Of a stretch of 64,000 nucleotides of DNA, positions 26,594 to 35,949 are shown in pieces; position 1 is the first letter of the stretch, and every line of letters begins with the position of its first letter. The stretch is from DATKEJ01 sp963768715. GTDB taxonomy: Bacteria > Bacteroidota > Rhodothermia > Rhodothermales > DATKEJ01. The notes below the pieces were generated by a model. That model was not told where the DNA came from, made no database searches, and worked only from the letters and a program-made list of their open reading frames with translations. The stretch lies in assembly GCA_963768715.1 (NCBI GenBank), contig CAVYJC010000011.1, forward strand, positions 1 through 64,000, in the 5' to 3' direction. Made by a program: the position numbers and the translations under genes.

Positions 26594-28540
26594 TCAGTTC
26601 GTCGACGAAGCCTCCCAAACGTTGTTCGATCGGTCGACGTCAGGCATGAATTGGTCGGGATCGATCTCGACCTTGGTCACGCTTCCAGCGGGGAAGGTCA
26701 AGGTGGCCTCTCGATTTCCGGCGAGCCAGACCTTCACGTCGACGCGCTGGCTTTCCTTTTTGCCATCCGCATAGGTTACCGTGACAGGAGCGGGCATCGT
26801 CGAAAGGCCCAGGTCGCGGATCGTAACGTTGACGCCGTCATCGCTCGAATCGACGGAGGCCACGGCCTGATCAAGCGTCCACGTTTCATAGAACGCGGAT
26901 CGCCAGAACCAGTCCATGTCCTCTCCGGTCACGTCTTCGAACGTATTGAACAGATCGTACGACGTCGGATGTTTGAAGGCCCAGCGGCGGGCGTATTCCT
27001 TGAACGCTTTGTAGAAGAGGTCTTCTCCGAGCAGGCCGTTCAACGCGTGCAGCATGACCGCCGGTTTGCTGTACGACGCGATGCTGTAGGCCTCGGTACC
27101 GAAGGGATACTCGTCTGAGTGGCGCATCGGGGCGACTTCGTAACCGCTGCCGGCTATCCGATAATAGGCTTGCCGTTCGGGGTCCCAGACGTTCGGATCG
27201 TGGTTGAAATCCACGTTTCCGTTGCTCTGATTGAAGGAGGTCAGGCCTTCATCCATCCAGGCATTTTCTTTTTCGTCCGACCCGACGATCATCGGAAACC
27301 ACATGTGCCCGATCTCGTGGTAGGTGACGCTGAAGAGTCCGCTTTCAGATCGGCCTCCTCCGATGAGCGTCATCATCGGATATTCCATCCCGCCCCGGAT
27401 GATGCCTTCGACGGTGGTCATGTGCGGCCAGGGGTAGGGGATGACGTCCTTCGAGAGATTCTCGATGGAGAATTTTCCGAACTCCGCCGAACGATGCCAG
27501 GGTCTCGCCTGCGGACGGTAGAATGCATTGATTGCGACGTGGTCTGATTTCCCGTCGTTGTCGCGATCGGGAACTACGGCGTGAGTGGCGTCCCAGACGT
27601 AGGCGTCGGACAGACCGAATGCGAAGTCACGGACATTGCTCGCCGTGAAGTGCCAGGTTGCGTTACCGGTATTCGTCGGTACGAAGGCGGAGTCGCGATT
27701 ATCGTCCGTCACGATATTCACGACATCCGAATCGGTCGCCGCTTGCGCGAGGCGCCCCAGCACTTCCGGAGTCAGGATCTCCTCCGCATTCTGGAGGACG
27801 CCGGTTGCCGGTACGAGGTAGCCCTCAGGCACCGTGACGCGGACATCATAGTCGGCGTAATCCATGTAGAACTCACCGGTACCCATGTAGCGATCGAGGT
27901 CCCATCCGTCACCAAATCCTGGGCCACCCGTAACATCATCATATACAGCGACTTGAGGATACCAGTATCCAAGATAGAAGACCTGGCCGTCGGTGCCCAT
28001 CCTCATATTGGAGGAGGATGCCGGGATGGGGAAGTCCCAGCAGAATCGCATGTCGACCGATCCGCCGGGTTCAACGGGATCGACCAGATTGATGACCATT
28101 TTTGTCCCGCTGATCACGTAGCCGTCGAGCCGCGGGTCGCCCTGCTCGATGATCGGCTTGTCGTTGACGGAGGCGCACGAGAGGTTGATGCCTCCTGTCG
28201 TGACGGTGTTCCGATCGCGGATCTCGCCTTCACGGTAGAGATTCTGGTAGAGGTTCAGCACGAGACGATGGAGGACGTCGGGGGAATTGTTGTGATACGT
28301 GACTGACTCGGTGCCGCCGAGCTCAAAGGAGGCCGGCGATACGGTCACGTCGATGTCGTAGGCCGCGGTGTTGGTCCAATAATGCGGACCGGGTTTCCCG
28401 TCGCGGCTGCGGGTGCCGTTCTCGACGGCGCGCTTGAACTGGGGTGTTTCGAAGACGGGATAGGGGAGCGGGCGGGTGCCCTGGCCGAAAGCGGTTCCAG
28501 CCGTAATCAGCAGAACGGCCGCGGAAAGAGAAAGTCGCAT
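26594..28540 (-). CDS. Secreted M1-family metallopeptidase
   Basis: ATG at 28540 gives 648 residues with a signal peptide (MRLSLSAAVLLITAGTAFGQ). The gluzincin zinc motif HEIGHMWFP is followed 18 residues later by the third ligand Glu in NAWMDEGLTSF, and the substrate-binding GGMEYPMMT corresponds to the GxMEN exopeptidase motif of the family but with Y in place of N. The N-terminal beta domain and the C-terminal beta domain are complete. It would cut peptides in the periplasm or outside. It lacks the usual GAMEN, so strict aminopeptidase activity is not assured. The gene runs into the P450 gene, an odd partner. Confidence 0.9.
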   Translation of the reverse strand: MRLSLSAAVLLITAGTAFGQGTRPLPYPVFETPQFKRAVENGTRSRDGKPGPHYWTNTAAYDIDVTVSPASFELGGTESVTYHNNSPDVLHRLVLNLYQNLYREGEIRDRNTVTTGGINLSCASVNDKPIIEQGDPRLDGYVISGTKMVINLVDPVEPGGSVDMRFCWDFPIPASSSNMRMGTDGQVFYLGYWYPQVAVYDDVTGGPGFGDGWDLDRYMGTGEFYMDYADYDVRVTVPEGYLVPATGVLQNAEEILTPEVLGRLAQAATDSDVVNIVTDDNRDSAFVPTNTGNATWHFTASNVRDFAFGLSDAYVWDATHAVVPDRDNDGKSDHVAINAFYRPQARPWHRSAEFGKFSIENLSKDVIPYPWPHMTTVEGIIRGGMEYPMMTLIGGGRSESGLFSVTYHEIGHMWFPMIVGSDEKENAWMDEGLTSFNQSNGNVDFNHDPNVWDPERQAYYRIAGSGYEVAPMRHSDEYPFGTEAYSIASYSKPAVMLHALNGLLGEDLFYKAFKEYARRWAFKHPTSYDLFNTFEDVTGEDMDWFWRSAFYETWTLDQAVASVDSSDDGVNVTIRDLGLSTMPAPVTVTYADGKKESQRVDVKVWLAGNREATLTFPAGSVTKVEIDPDQFMPDVDRSNNVWEASSTN

Positions 28541-28645
28541 GTGTCCAATTCCTCCGGAATGCGTGCGCGAGGGGATAAATCCATTCTTACCAAATATCTG
28601 GGTAGGAGATACACACGCGGGGATAAGAAACTGTGAAAGAAGAAC

Positions 28646-28673
28646 GTCCGGGGTCCGAAGTCCGAAGTCCGAG
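28646..28673. repeat. Heptamer tandem repeat, unit GTCCGAA, 4 copies
   Basis: Units GTCCGGG, GTCCGAA, GTCCGAA, GTCCGAG, head to tail. Confidence 0.9.
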
Positions 28674-28803
28674 TGCGAGACTCCGCCCGTCATCCCCGCG
28701 GAGGCGGGGATCCAGGGAAGTGTAATGAGGAATGCGGAATGATGAACGCGGAATGGCTTCCGCCGGCTGAGCAAGTCGCTTCGCGTCGGGAATGACACCA
28801 ACT

Positions 28804-28957
28804 GTCATCCTGAGCCCGACTTCAGTCGGGTGAAGGACCTAAGGGTGCAACTCGAAGAAGTGTGTGCCGGGCGATGCAATGGCGCTAATGTTGCGTCATC
28901 CCCAAAGAGGTCCCTCCTTCCTCTCCCGACTACGTCGGGATCGGTCGTCGGGATGAC
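28804..28957. repeat. Two REP-like inverted-repeat elements of the GTCATCC family
   Basis: Element one, 28804-28843: GTCATCCTGAG, hairpin CCCGAC-TTCA-GTCGGG, TGAAGGACCT. Element two, 28893-28957: outer arms GTCATCCC and GGGATGAC with AGGTCCCTCCTTC inside. The second has a relative at 46211-46265 with the same arms and GGGATCCCTCCTTC inside. Confidence 0.7.
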
Positions 28958-29030
28958 AAGCGCCGGCCCTAACAAACGCGCGGGCACGACGGTTCAGGCC
29001 GCGATCGTTGCCCGCGCGACAGCGCCACAC

Positions 29031-29092
29031 GGTCCCCCTCCATGAGGGGGCGGCTAAGGCCGAATTTATTCGGGTGCAGCCGGGGGAGGTCG
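29031..29092. repeat. REP-like element, G-rich GGGGGCGGCT family
   Basis: GAGGGGGCGGCTAAGGCCG to CAGCCGGGGGAGGTC. It has the same ends as the element at 6491-6561, which is in the opposite orientation. Confidence 0.55.
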
Positions 29093-29302
29093 CGTCCGGA
29101 TAAACCGCCACACGCAGCTGGGGGAGGTCGCCACCGCCACCAATCTCTGGGTCAGCGTCAGGCGAACGGCCATTTGATCCGGCTCCGCCCGTCGTCGTAT
29201 CACCTATATTCGTTAAGGCGGCAATCGCAAGAGAACGAAGTCCGCCGCATTGGAAGCAAGCCTATTGACATCGGCTATCGGATAACGCCACCAGCAATCA
29301 CT

Positions 29303-30595
29303 ATGAACGTCGACGCCATATTGGAACAGGATATTTCCCGGCTTTCCCCTGTCTGGGGACGCATAACCGATCTCGTCGTGGAGCGAGGGGAGGGATGCTT
29401 CGTGTATACGGTCGACGGCGAGCGATACCTGGATTTCACGAGCGGCATAGGGGTCACCAATACAGGCCACTGCCACCCCAGGGTAGTTCGTGCGATTCAG
29501 GAACAGGCGGCACGAATCATACATGCCCAAGTCAACTGTTACTTCCACCCAGCGCTCATTCGACTGGCACAGGCGCTCGATAGCGTTACGCCGGCTCATC
29601 TGGACACTTTCTTCTTCTCCAACTCCGGCGCTGAAGCCGTGGAGGGTTCTGTAAAACTCGCGCGCCACGCCACCGGACGCACCAACATAATCGTCTTTCA
29701 GGGGAGTTTTCACGGCCGTACCAGTCAAACGATGGCAATGACGTCCTCGAAAACAATCTATCGCGTCGGCTATCAGCCACTGCCGGGGGGCGTCTTCGTG
29801 GCGCCTTTCCCCGACCCGTTCCGTCATCGTATGAGTGAGGAAGACGTCAGCGCATGGGCGCTGAAGGAGTTGGATCTTCTCCTGCATTCGCAAACGGCGC
29901 CGGGAGAAACGGCCGCGATAGTGATCGAGCCGGTCCTGGGCGAAGGAGGGTACATCCCTGCGCCGGTCCCGTTCCTCAAGGGACTGCGCCAGGTATGCGA
30001 CGAGCACGGCATCCTCCTGGTCATGGACGAGGTCCAGAGCGGATTCGGGCGTACGGGATGGTTCTTTGCGCACGAATACGCAGATGTGAAGGCCGACGTG
30101 GTCGTCATGGCTAAGGGGATGGGGAGTGGGTTTCCGATCTCGGGGATCGCCTCTACCAAGGAAATCATGGGGAAGTGGCAGCGCGGCGCTCACGGTGGCA
30201 CCTACGGAGGCAATCCAATCGGCTGTGCTGCAGCGGAAGCCACAATCGGCGTTCTCCTCGACGAAGGCCTTATTGACAATGCGGCTGCGCGTGGCCGCCA
30301 ACTTATCGAGGGACTGCGCGAGATACAGGCACGTTTCCCGGCACTCGGCGACGTGCGCGGCCTCGGCCTGATGATCGGCTGTGAGTTTGTCAATCCTGAC
30401 ACAGGCGAACCTGATGGGCAACTCGTGAATACAATACTACGTCACGCTCGCGAAGAAGGCCGCCTGCTACTACTTCCATGTGGAACCTATGGCAACGTGG
30501 TCCGCTGGATTCCGCCGCTGGTGGTCACCGACCGTCAGATCGCCGAGGCACTCGATACCTTTGAAGAGGCTATGAGCGCTTCCGTACGGCCGTGA
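29303..30595 (+). CDS. Class III aminotransferase (GabT/ornithine aminotransferase-like)
   Basis: ATG at 29303 gives 430 residues. Fold-type I signatures are clear: SNSGAEAVEGSVKLARHATG (phosphate-binding loop, residues about 107-125), VFQGSFHGRTSQTMA, IVIEPVLGEGGYIP, LLVMDEVQSGFGRTGWFFA with D242 for the pyridine nitrogen, and K271 in VMAKGMGSGFP as the PLP lysine. THGGTYGGNP-like GAHGGTYGGNPIGCAAAEAT closes the site. The class moves the omega-amino group of GABA, ornithine or putrescine-like donors. It opens a five-gene run on the plus strand (40 bases to the next start). A role in making or using a diamine or omega-amino acid fits the decarboxylase two genes down. Confidence 0.92.
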   Translation: MNVDAILEQDISRLSPVWGRITDLVVERGEGCFVYTVDGERYLDFTSGIGVTNTGHCHPRVVRAIQEQAARIIHAQVNCYFHPALIRLAQALDSVTPAHLDTFFFSNSGAEAVEGSVKLARHATGRTNIIVFQGSFHGRTSQTMAMTSSKTIYRVGYQPLPGGVFVAPFPDPFRHRMSEEDVSAWALKELDLLLHSQTAPGETAAIVIEPVLGEGGYIPAPVPFLKGLRQVCDEHGILLVMDEVQSGFGRTGWFFAHEYADVKADVVVMAKGMGSGFPISGIASTKEIMGKWQRGAHGGTYGGNPIGCAAAEATIGVLLDEGLIDNAAARGRQLIEGLREIQARFPALGDVRGLGLMIGCEFVNPDTGEPDGQLVNTILRHAREEGRLLLLPCGTYGNVVRWIPPLVVTDRQIAEALDTFEEAMSASVRP

Positions 30596-30635
30596 TCGCG
30601 ATTAAAGTAAGTTCTGAACTCAACACGTATTTTGT

Positions 30636-31532
30636 ATGACACCTTTTGCGATTGCAGGCGTCCAGATGAGGGTTTCGGCGGCGGAGCACAATTTGCCGGC
30701 AATGATCAGGCGCCTGGACACGCTGATGGGGCTCTATCCGTGGGTTCAGATGGTGGTCTTCAGTGAGCTGGCTATCTGGGGTCCGATTCGTGCGAAGGCG
30801 CAGCGCATTCCAGGTCCCGCGGAAGAGGCGTTTCGGAAGATGGCCGCCAAACATCGCATCTGGCTGATCCCGGGCTCCCTGTACGAATACGTCGGGAATC
30901 GTGTCTACAATACAAGCCTGGTCGTCAATCCGGACGGCGAAGTGGTCGGTCGATACCGAAAGATGTTCCCCTTTCGGCCCTACGAGGTCGGTATTACTCC
31001 GGGAGACCAGTTCCTGGTTTTCGACGTGCCCGACGTCGGCCGGTTCGGTTTGTCGATCTGTTACGACATGTGGTTTCCCGAGACCACCCGCACACTTGCT
31101 GTGATGGGCGCCGAGGTCATTCTGCACCCATCGTTGACAGGCACCGTCGACCGTGATCTCGAGTTGACAATTGCGCGTGCGAGCGCCGCGACGAATCAGT
31201 GTTATATATTTGATATTAATGGACTTGGAGATGGTGGCATTGGACGTTCGATCGTTTGCGGTCCCGAAGGTGCCGTCGTCCACCAGGCGGGCGATAACGA
31301 GGAATTCATCCCAATCGAGATTGACCTGGACCGTGTGAGGCGCAGTCGCAGCCACGGCATCATGCGGCTTGGACAGGTGCTGAAGAGTTTTCGCGACCGG
31401 TCCGTCGAATTCTCAATCTATCAGCCAGGCGTCCGCCATCCGTTTCTCGATGAGCTTGGACCGCTGGAGGTACCCAAGAGGAACGATCGCAAGGAGGTCC
31501 CCCAGGACCTGCTGAACGCCGACGGCCTGTAA
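30636..31532 (+). CDS. Nitrilase-superfamily carbon-nitrogen hydrolase
   Basis: A 298-residue cytosolic enzyme. The Glu-Lys-Cys triad is complete: E44 in VVFSELAIWG, K109 in GRYRKMFPF and C142 in GLSICYDMWFPE. The superfamily hydrolyses linear amides, carbamoyl groups or nitriles (N-carbamoylputrescine amidase, omega-amidase and others). The C-terminal IMRLGQVLKSFRD and the extra tail after residue 265 are not typical of a single subgroup, so the substrate is open. Its place between a class III aminotransferase and an Orn/Lys/Arg decarboxylase suggests a polyamine or omega-amino acid amide, as in agmatine-to-putrescine routes. Confidence 0.9.
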   Translation: MTPFAIAGVQMRVSAAEHNLPAMIRRLDTLMGLYPWVQMVVFSELAIWGPIRAKAQRIPGPAEEAFRKMAAKHRIWLIPGSLYEYVGNRVYNTSLVVNPDGEVVGRYRKMFPFRPYEVGITPGDQFLVFDVPDVGRFGLSICYDMWFPETTRTLAVMGAEVILHPSLTGTVDRDLELTIARASAATNQCYIFDINGLGDGGIGRSIVCGPEGAVVHQAGDNEEFIPIEIDLDRVRRSRSHGIMRLGQVLKSFRDRSVEFSIYQPGVRHPFLDELGPLEVPKRNDRKEVPQDLLNADGL

Positions 31533-31594
31533 AGTTGACGCCGCCACACGCGGGCGCAAGACCGCTTCGAGAAGAACAAGGATAACGCTAAACC

Positions 31595-34471
31595 ATGCTT
31601 GACAATAAGACCGGCACCGGCACCGCCAAGGTGCGCAGCCTCAGCCGCTATTACAACGCTTCACAACTCCGAATCGATACCTGGAACCGCTTGAAGGATG
31701 CAGCCAAGCGATTGGGTGATCGACAGAAGACCGGGGCAGACGTCTCAAGCCTGCGGCGATCCGTTGCTGAGCTCTTCTCGATTGTGTCGCCGATTGAATG
31801 CTACTGGGCGTTTCCCGGCAAGGACATACTCGATCAATTGCAAGAACTGTTTGAGCAGAAGGACTATGGGCCGTTCGCGACTGCGGTTGGGACCGTCGTT
31901 CGACAGTTGGTCAGCGAGTCCTATCGCACCCGGACGGGGGGCTGGCACGCGACCGGTTCCGACAAGGTGGGCGGGCGCGTCTTGTCCGGTCGGGGTGAGG
32001 GTTCGGGCAATGCGGCGGACCACCATTATTTCGAGGTGCTTTTCGTCGACAACCTGCCGGTCGACGAGGAGCGGGCCCTGCGCAAACGGATGCGGGAGAT
32101 CGGCGACCCGGACGACCGTTTCGTTTATGACATCGTCGTCGTCAAGAGCCTTGAGGATGCGCTCATGGCGGTCATGCTCAACTACAATATCCAGAGCTGC
32201 GTAATCCGCCAGAATTTTCCGTTGAGGTCGAAGAACCGCCTCGAGATCCTCCAGCCGTACCTGTCGGAGATCGAAAAGGCCGGTCTCGATGCGACGAGCG
32301 AAGTCGACCTCGGTCCGGCTCTTGCCCGGATTATCAAACGACTGCGACCCGAGCTCGACCTCTATCTCGTAAGCGACGCCGGCGTCGAGGAGGCTGCCAG
32401 TGAAGGGCACCAGGCCTTCCGTCGGATATTCTACCGGCAGGAGGACTATTTCGAGCTGCATCTCAGTATTCGGCGCGGCATCATGGAGCGTTACGAAACG
32501 CCCTTCTTCTCCGCTTTGAAAGCGTACAGCCAGCGGCCCACCGGGGTTTTCCACGCGATGCCCATTTCACGGGGGAACTCGATCTCCAAATCCCACTGGA
32601 TCCAGGACATGGGCCGGTTCTACGGCCGCAACATCTTCCTGGCCGAAACATCCGCGACGACGGGCGGTCTCGATTCGCTTCTTCAACCCACGGGCACGCT
32701 CAAAAAGGCCCGCGTGATGGCCGCCCGCGCGTTCGGGGCGCAGCAGACTTTTTTCGTCACCAACGGCACCTCCACGTCGAACAAGATCGTCCTGCAGGCG
32801 CTCGTCAAGCCGGGCGACACGGTGCTGGTTGACCGCGACTGCCACAAGTCGCATCACTACGGACTTGTCCTATCGGGAGCGCTGCCGGTCTACCTGGACT
32901 CTTATCCTGTCGCCGCGTATTCCATGTACGGGGCGGTTCCCCTCCGTGAGATCAAGAAGAAGCTCCTCGAGCTCAAGCGGGCCGGACGGTTGGACCAGGT
33001 CAAAATGCTATTGCTGACCAACTGCACGTTCGACGGCATTGTTTATAACGTCGAACGGGTCATGGAGGAAGTGCTCGCCATAAAGCCCGATATGATCTTT
33101 CTGTGGGATGAGGCCTGGTTCGGCTTCGCCCAGTTTACGCCGACCTATCGCCGGCGAACCGCCATGTCGACCGCCGCGCGCCTGCAAGAGCGGTATCAGA
33201 GCCAGGATTATCGCGCGCGCTACGCCAAGTACAAGGCGAGCTTTGACGAGCTCGATCCGGACGACGATGCCACATGGCTTGACCAGCCATTGCTGCCTGA
33301 TCCGGATCGCGTGAAGATCCGCGCATACGCTACGCAGTCCACGCACAAGAAGCTCTCGTCATTGCGCCAGGGCGCGATGATTCATGTATACGACGAGGAG
33401 TTCAAGCGGAAGGTGGAGGACACGTTCCACGAGGCGTACATGACCCACACCTCGACCTCGCCCAACTATCAGATTCTGGCGTCGCTGGACGTCGCTCGGC
33501 GTCAGGCCGAGCTCGAGGGTTTCGAGCTGGTACAGAAGAGCGTCGAAATGGCTATGACGCTGCGCGCCAAGATATCGGAGCATCCCGTGCTGAAGCGATA
33601 TTTCGAGGTGTTGACCATCCGAGACCTGATTCCCTCTGCCTACCGATCTTCCGGGCTGGAGCAGTACTTCGACCCGGAGGAAGGCTGGAGCCGGATGGAG
33701 GAAGCGTGGCGGACGGATGAGTTCGTGCTGGATCCGACACACATCACACTGGCTGTGGGCAAAGCGGGGATCGATGGCGACACGTTCAAGGGCCGGTACC
33801 TTATGGATCAGTTCGGAATTCAGGTCAACAAGACCAGCCGGAACACGGTGCTGTTCATGACGAACATCGGCACGACACGGAGTTCGGTCGCCTACCTGAT
33901 CAGCGTACTGGTCAAGATCGCCGAGCAGCTTCGCGCGGAAGAGCTCTCGTTGAATCCGACGGAAGCAGACCTCCACAAGCAGCGAATTGTATCGCTCACT
34001 GAGAAGCTGCCGCCATTGCCCGATTTCAGTCGATTCCATGCGGCCTTTTCTCCCAATCCGGGGACGCCCGAAGGGGACCTGCGCTCCGCCTTCTTTATGG
34101 CCTACGACGAAACAGCCTGCGAATATCTCAAAATGGACGGCTCGATAAGCGAAGCGATCGTATCCGGACGTGAAGTGGTATCGGCCTCGTTCATCATCCC
34201 GTACCCTCCCGGATTCCCGATCCTGGTGCCCGGACAGGTCATCAGCGAGGAAATTCTGGCCTTCATGCACGCACTCGACGTCAAGGAAATCCACGGCTAC
34301 CGACCCGATCTGGGACTTCGAGTTTTCACGGAGGCGGCAATGAGAGCGGTTTCCGCAAAGCGCGCACATGCCGGGGAGCGCGGCGACGGCAATATTGAGC
34401 CGGCCGAGCCTGTGCTCGCCCCTCCGCGCAGGCGTGGCAGCAAGGCGGGCGCCACCTCCGACGTAAACTAA
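31595..34471 (+). CDS. Orn/Lys/Arg-type PLP decarboxylase, long form
   Basis: A 958-residue protein, longer than the usual 700-780 of this class. An N-terminal region of about 150 residues (helical, no match recognised) precedes the wing domain (FEVLFVDNLPVDEERALRKR, DRFVYDIVVVKSLEDALMAV). The PLP domain has AETSATTGGLDSLLQPTG, FFVTNGTSTSNKIV, RDCHKSHHYGLVLSGA, FLWDEAWFGFA, and K585 in QSTHKKLSSLRQGAM as the Schiff-base lysine. A C-terminal domain follows with IPYPPGFPILVPGQVI, typical of the family. It would decarboxylate ornithine, lysine or arginine to a di- or polyamine; the Glu/Asp pattern does not let me choose. Sixteen bases separate it from the ATP-grasp gene. Confidence 0.92.
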   Translation: MLDNKTGTGTAKVRSLSRYYNASQLRIDTWNRLKDAAKRLGDRQKTGADVSSLRRSVAELFSIVSPIECYWAFPGKDILDQLQELFEQKDYGPFATAVGTVVRQLVSESYRTRTGGWHATGSDKVGGRVLSGRGEGSGNAADHHYFEVLFVDNLPVDEERALRKRMREIGDPDDRFVYDIVVVKSLEDALMAVMLNYNIQSCVIRQNFPLRSKNRLEILQPYLSEIEKAGLDATSEVDLGPALARIIKRLRPELDLYLVSDAGVEEAASEGHQAFRRIFYRQEDYFELHLSIRRGIMERYETPFFSALKAYSQRPTGVFHAMPISRGNSISKSHWIQDMGRFYGRNIFLAETSATTGGLDSLLQPTGTLKKARVMAARAFGAQQTFFVTNGTSTSNKIVLQALVKPGDTVLVDRDCHKSHHYGLVLSGALPVYLDSYPVAAYSMYGAVPLREIKKKLLELKRAGRLDQVKMLLLTNCTFDGIVYNVERVMEEVLAIKPDMIFLWDEAWFGFAQFTPTYRRRTAMSTAARLQERYQSQDYRARYAKYKASFDELDPDDDATWLDQPLLPDPDRVKIRAYATQSTHKKLSSLRQGAMIHVYDEEFKRKVEDTFHEAYMTHTSTSPNYQILASLDVARRQAELEGFELVQKSVEMAMTLRAKISEHPVLKRYFEVLTIRDLIPSAYRSSGLEQYFDPEEGWSRMEEAWRTDEFVLDPTHITLAVGKAGIDGDTFKGRYLMDQFGIQVNKTSRNTVLFMTNIGTTRSSVAYLISVLVKIAEQLRAEELSLNPTEADLHKQRIVSLTEKLPPLPDFSRFHAAFSPNPGTPEGDLRSAFFMAYDETACEYLKMDGSISEAIVSGREVVSASFIIPYPPGFPILVPGQVISEEILAFMHALDVKEIHGYRPDLGLRVFTEAAMRAVSAKRAHAGERGDGNIEPAEPVLAPPRRRGSKAGATSDVN

Positions 34472-34487
34472 ACTGATAACTCATTTT

Positions 34488-35943
34488 ATGATGGCTTCCA
34501 AGCCCCTTCGCGGCGTATCCGACATCCGCCGGTTTTTCTATCGTAACGAGACGCCTGTCTACTTTGTCAGTGCGACCAATTTCAACCTGCTGGGGGCGGA
34601 CGAGTGGGTTAGGGGATTCAGGTTCATATCCTACATCGACTGCTTCGACGGGCAGCATCCCAGCGTCTTCGTTCCAAAGGAGATGCCGCATGACACGTTC
34701 GAAAGCATCGAAGACATCAATCGGTACCTGCTCGAACACAAGGAGGTGGCCGACTACATCGGCAGGCGGGGTGAGGGAGGGAAGGTGCTGTTTTTGATGT
34801 TTGACGAGCAGACGGAAGACCTGGCCCGCGATCTTGGGCTCGAGGTTTGCTTTCCACCGGCCAAGCTGCGCCAGTACCTCGACGACAAGGTGACGACGAC
34901 CCGCGTAGCAGACAAGGCCGGCGTACCGAGCGTCCCGAACGTCCTGGCCAAGGTCGACAGCTACGAAACCCTGCGTCGTGTTTCGGCGCCCCTGGGCAAG
35001 GACCTCGTCATACAGACTCCTTTCGGAGACTCGGGCCACACGACCTTTTTCATATCCGACGAGGACGACTGGAACGAGCACGCGTCGGAGATCGTGGCGG
35101 AGCCCGAGGTCAAGGTGATGAAACGTATCCGATGCCGCGGCTCGGCCATTGAGGCCTGTGTGACCCGCCACGGCACCATCGTCGCGCCGCTCATGACGGA
35201 GCTTGTCGGCTTCAAGGAACTCACGCCGTACAAGGGAGGCTGGTGTGGAAACGAGATCTTTGCGGATACCTTCACGAGCAGTATCCGGCGTCAGGCGCGC
35301 AAGTATACGCAAGCGATGGGGGACCAACTCAGGGAGGAAGGCTACAGAGGCTATTTTGAGCTCGACTTTCTAATCGATGAGGACAGCGGGAAGCTCTATC
35401 TGGGTGAGCTAAATCCCCGTATCACGGGAGCGAGCTCCATTACCAACCATGCCGTCTTTGCATTGGCGGATGCACCCCTGTTCATGTTTCACTTGCTGGA
35501 ATGGTTCGACGTCGATTACAAGCTCAGCGTCGTGGGGATCAACCGACGCTGGGCGCGGCCGGAAAACATCGACACCTGGAGCCAGCTCGTGATCAAGCAC
35601 ACGGAAGACACCGTCGACGTCATCAAGAAGGCGCCGCCGACCGGTATATGGAGCATGGAAAGGCGACGGGAGCGTCCATTTCGCACGCTTCGACACGCAC
35701 CGACGGGCGGTCGAAAGCGAGTCTGAGGCTTTCTTTTTGCGCATTGCGGGGGCGGGCGACTATCAGTATGAAGGCGCAGATCTGGGCATTCTCGTCACGC
35801 GCGGGCGCTTGATGACGGATGACTTCCAGCTGAACGAACGGGCGCAGGCGTGGATTCGAGGCATCAAGGGCCATTTTGCAACGGGCGAACGCAGCAAAGT
35901 GGAGTACGTACCCGCCGAAGTCGGCAGTTTCAAGATGCTGTAG
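34488..35943 (+). CDS. ATP-grasp ligase (biotin carboxylase-like), frameshifted near the 3' end
   Basis: The frame from ATG 34488 has a pre-ATP-grasp domain, then the ATP-grasp core: LRQYLDDKVTTTRVADKAGV, DLVIQTPFGDSGHTTFFI (phosphate loop), VKVMKRIRCRGSAIEACVTR, and the Mg2+ residues in YFELDFLIDEDSGKLYLGEL with LGELNPRITGASSITNHAVF. It is cut short at 35726, but a second frame goes on as DGSVHFARFDTHRRAVESES to VPAEVGSFKML at 35943; one extra base at about 35649 explains it. I annotate the full span. The family joins a carboxylate to an amine, thiol or bicarbonate with ATP. Since a decarboxylase lies upstream and an amidohydrolase-like enzyme downstream, an amide-forming role is the best guess. 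Confidence 0.85.
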
Positions 35944-35949
35944 CAGCGA

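Larger units (their letters stand above)
28541..29302. other. 762-base repeat-rich spacer before the aminotransferase operon
   Basis: No coding signal. It holds a heptamer array (28646-28673), a short GTCATCCCCGCGGAGGCGGG element (about 28691-28712), a hairpin CCCGAC-TTCA-GTCGGG inside a GTCATCCTGAG element (28804-28843), a GTCATCCC to GGGATGAC element (28893-28957), and a G-rich REP-like element (29031-29092). The promoters of the M1 peptidase (minus) and of the aminotransferase operon (plus) must lie at its two ends. Confidence 0.7.

Noticed and set aside
29213..30421. A 402-codon minus-strand frame opposite the aminotransferase
   Set aside because: Antisense shadow, no motif, conflicts with a complete PLP enzyme.
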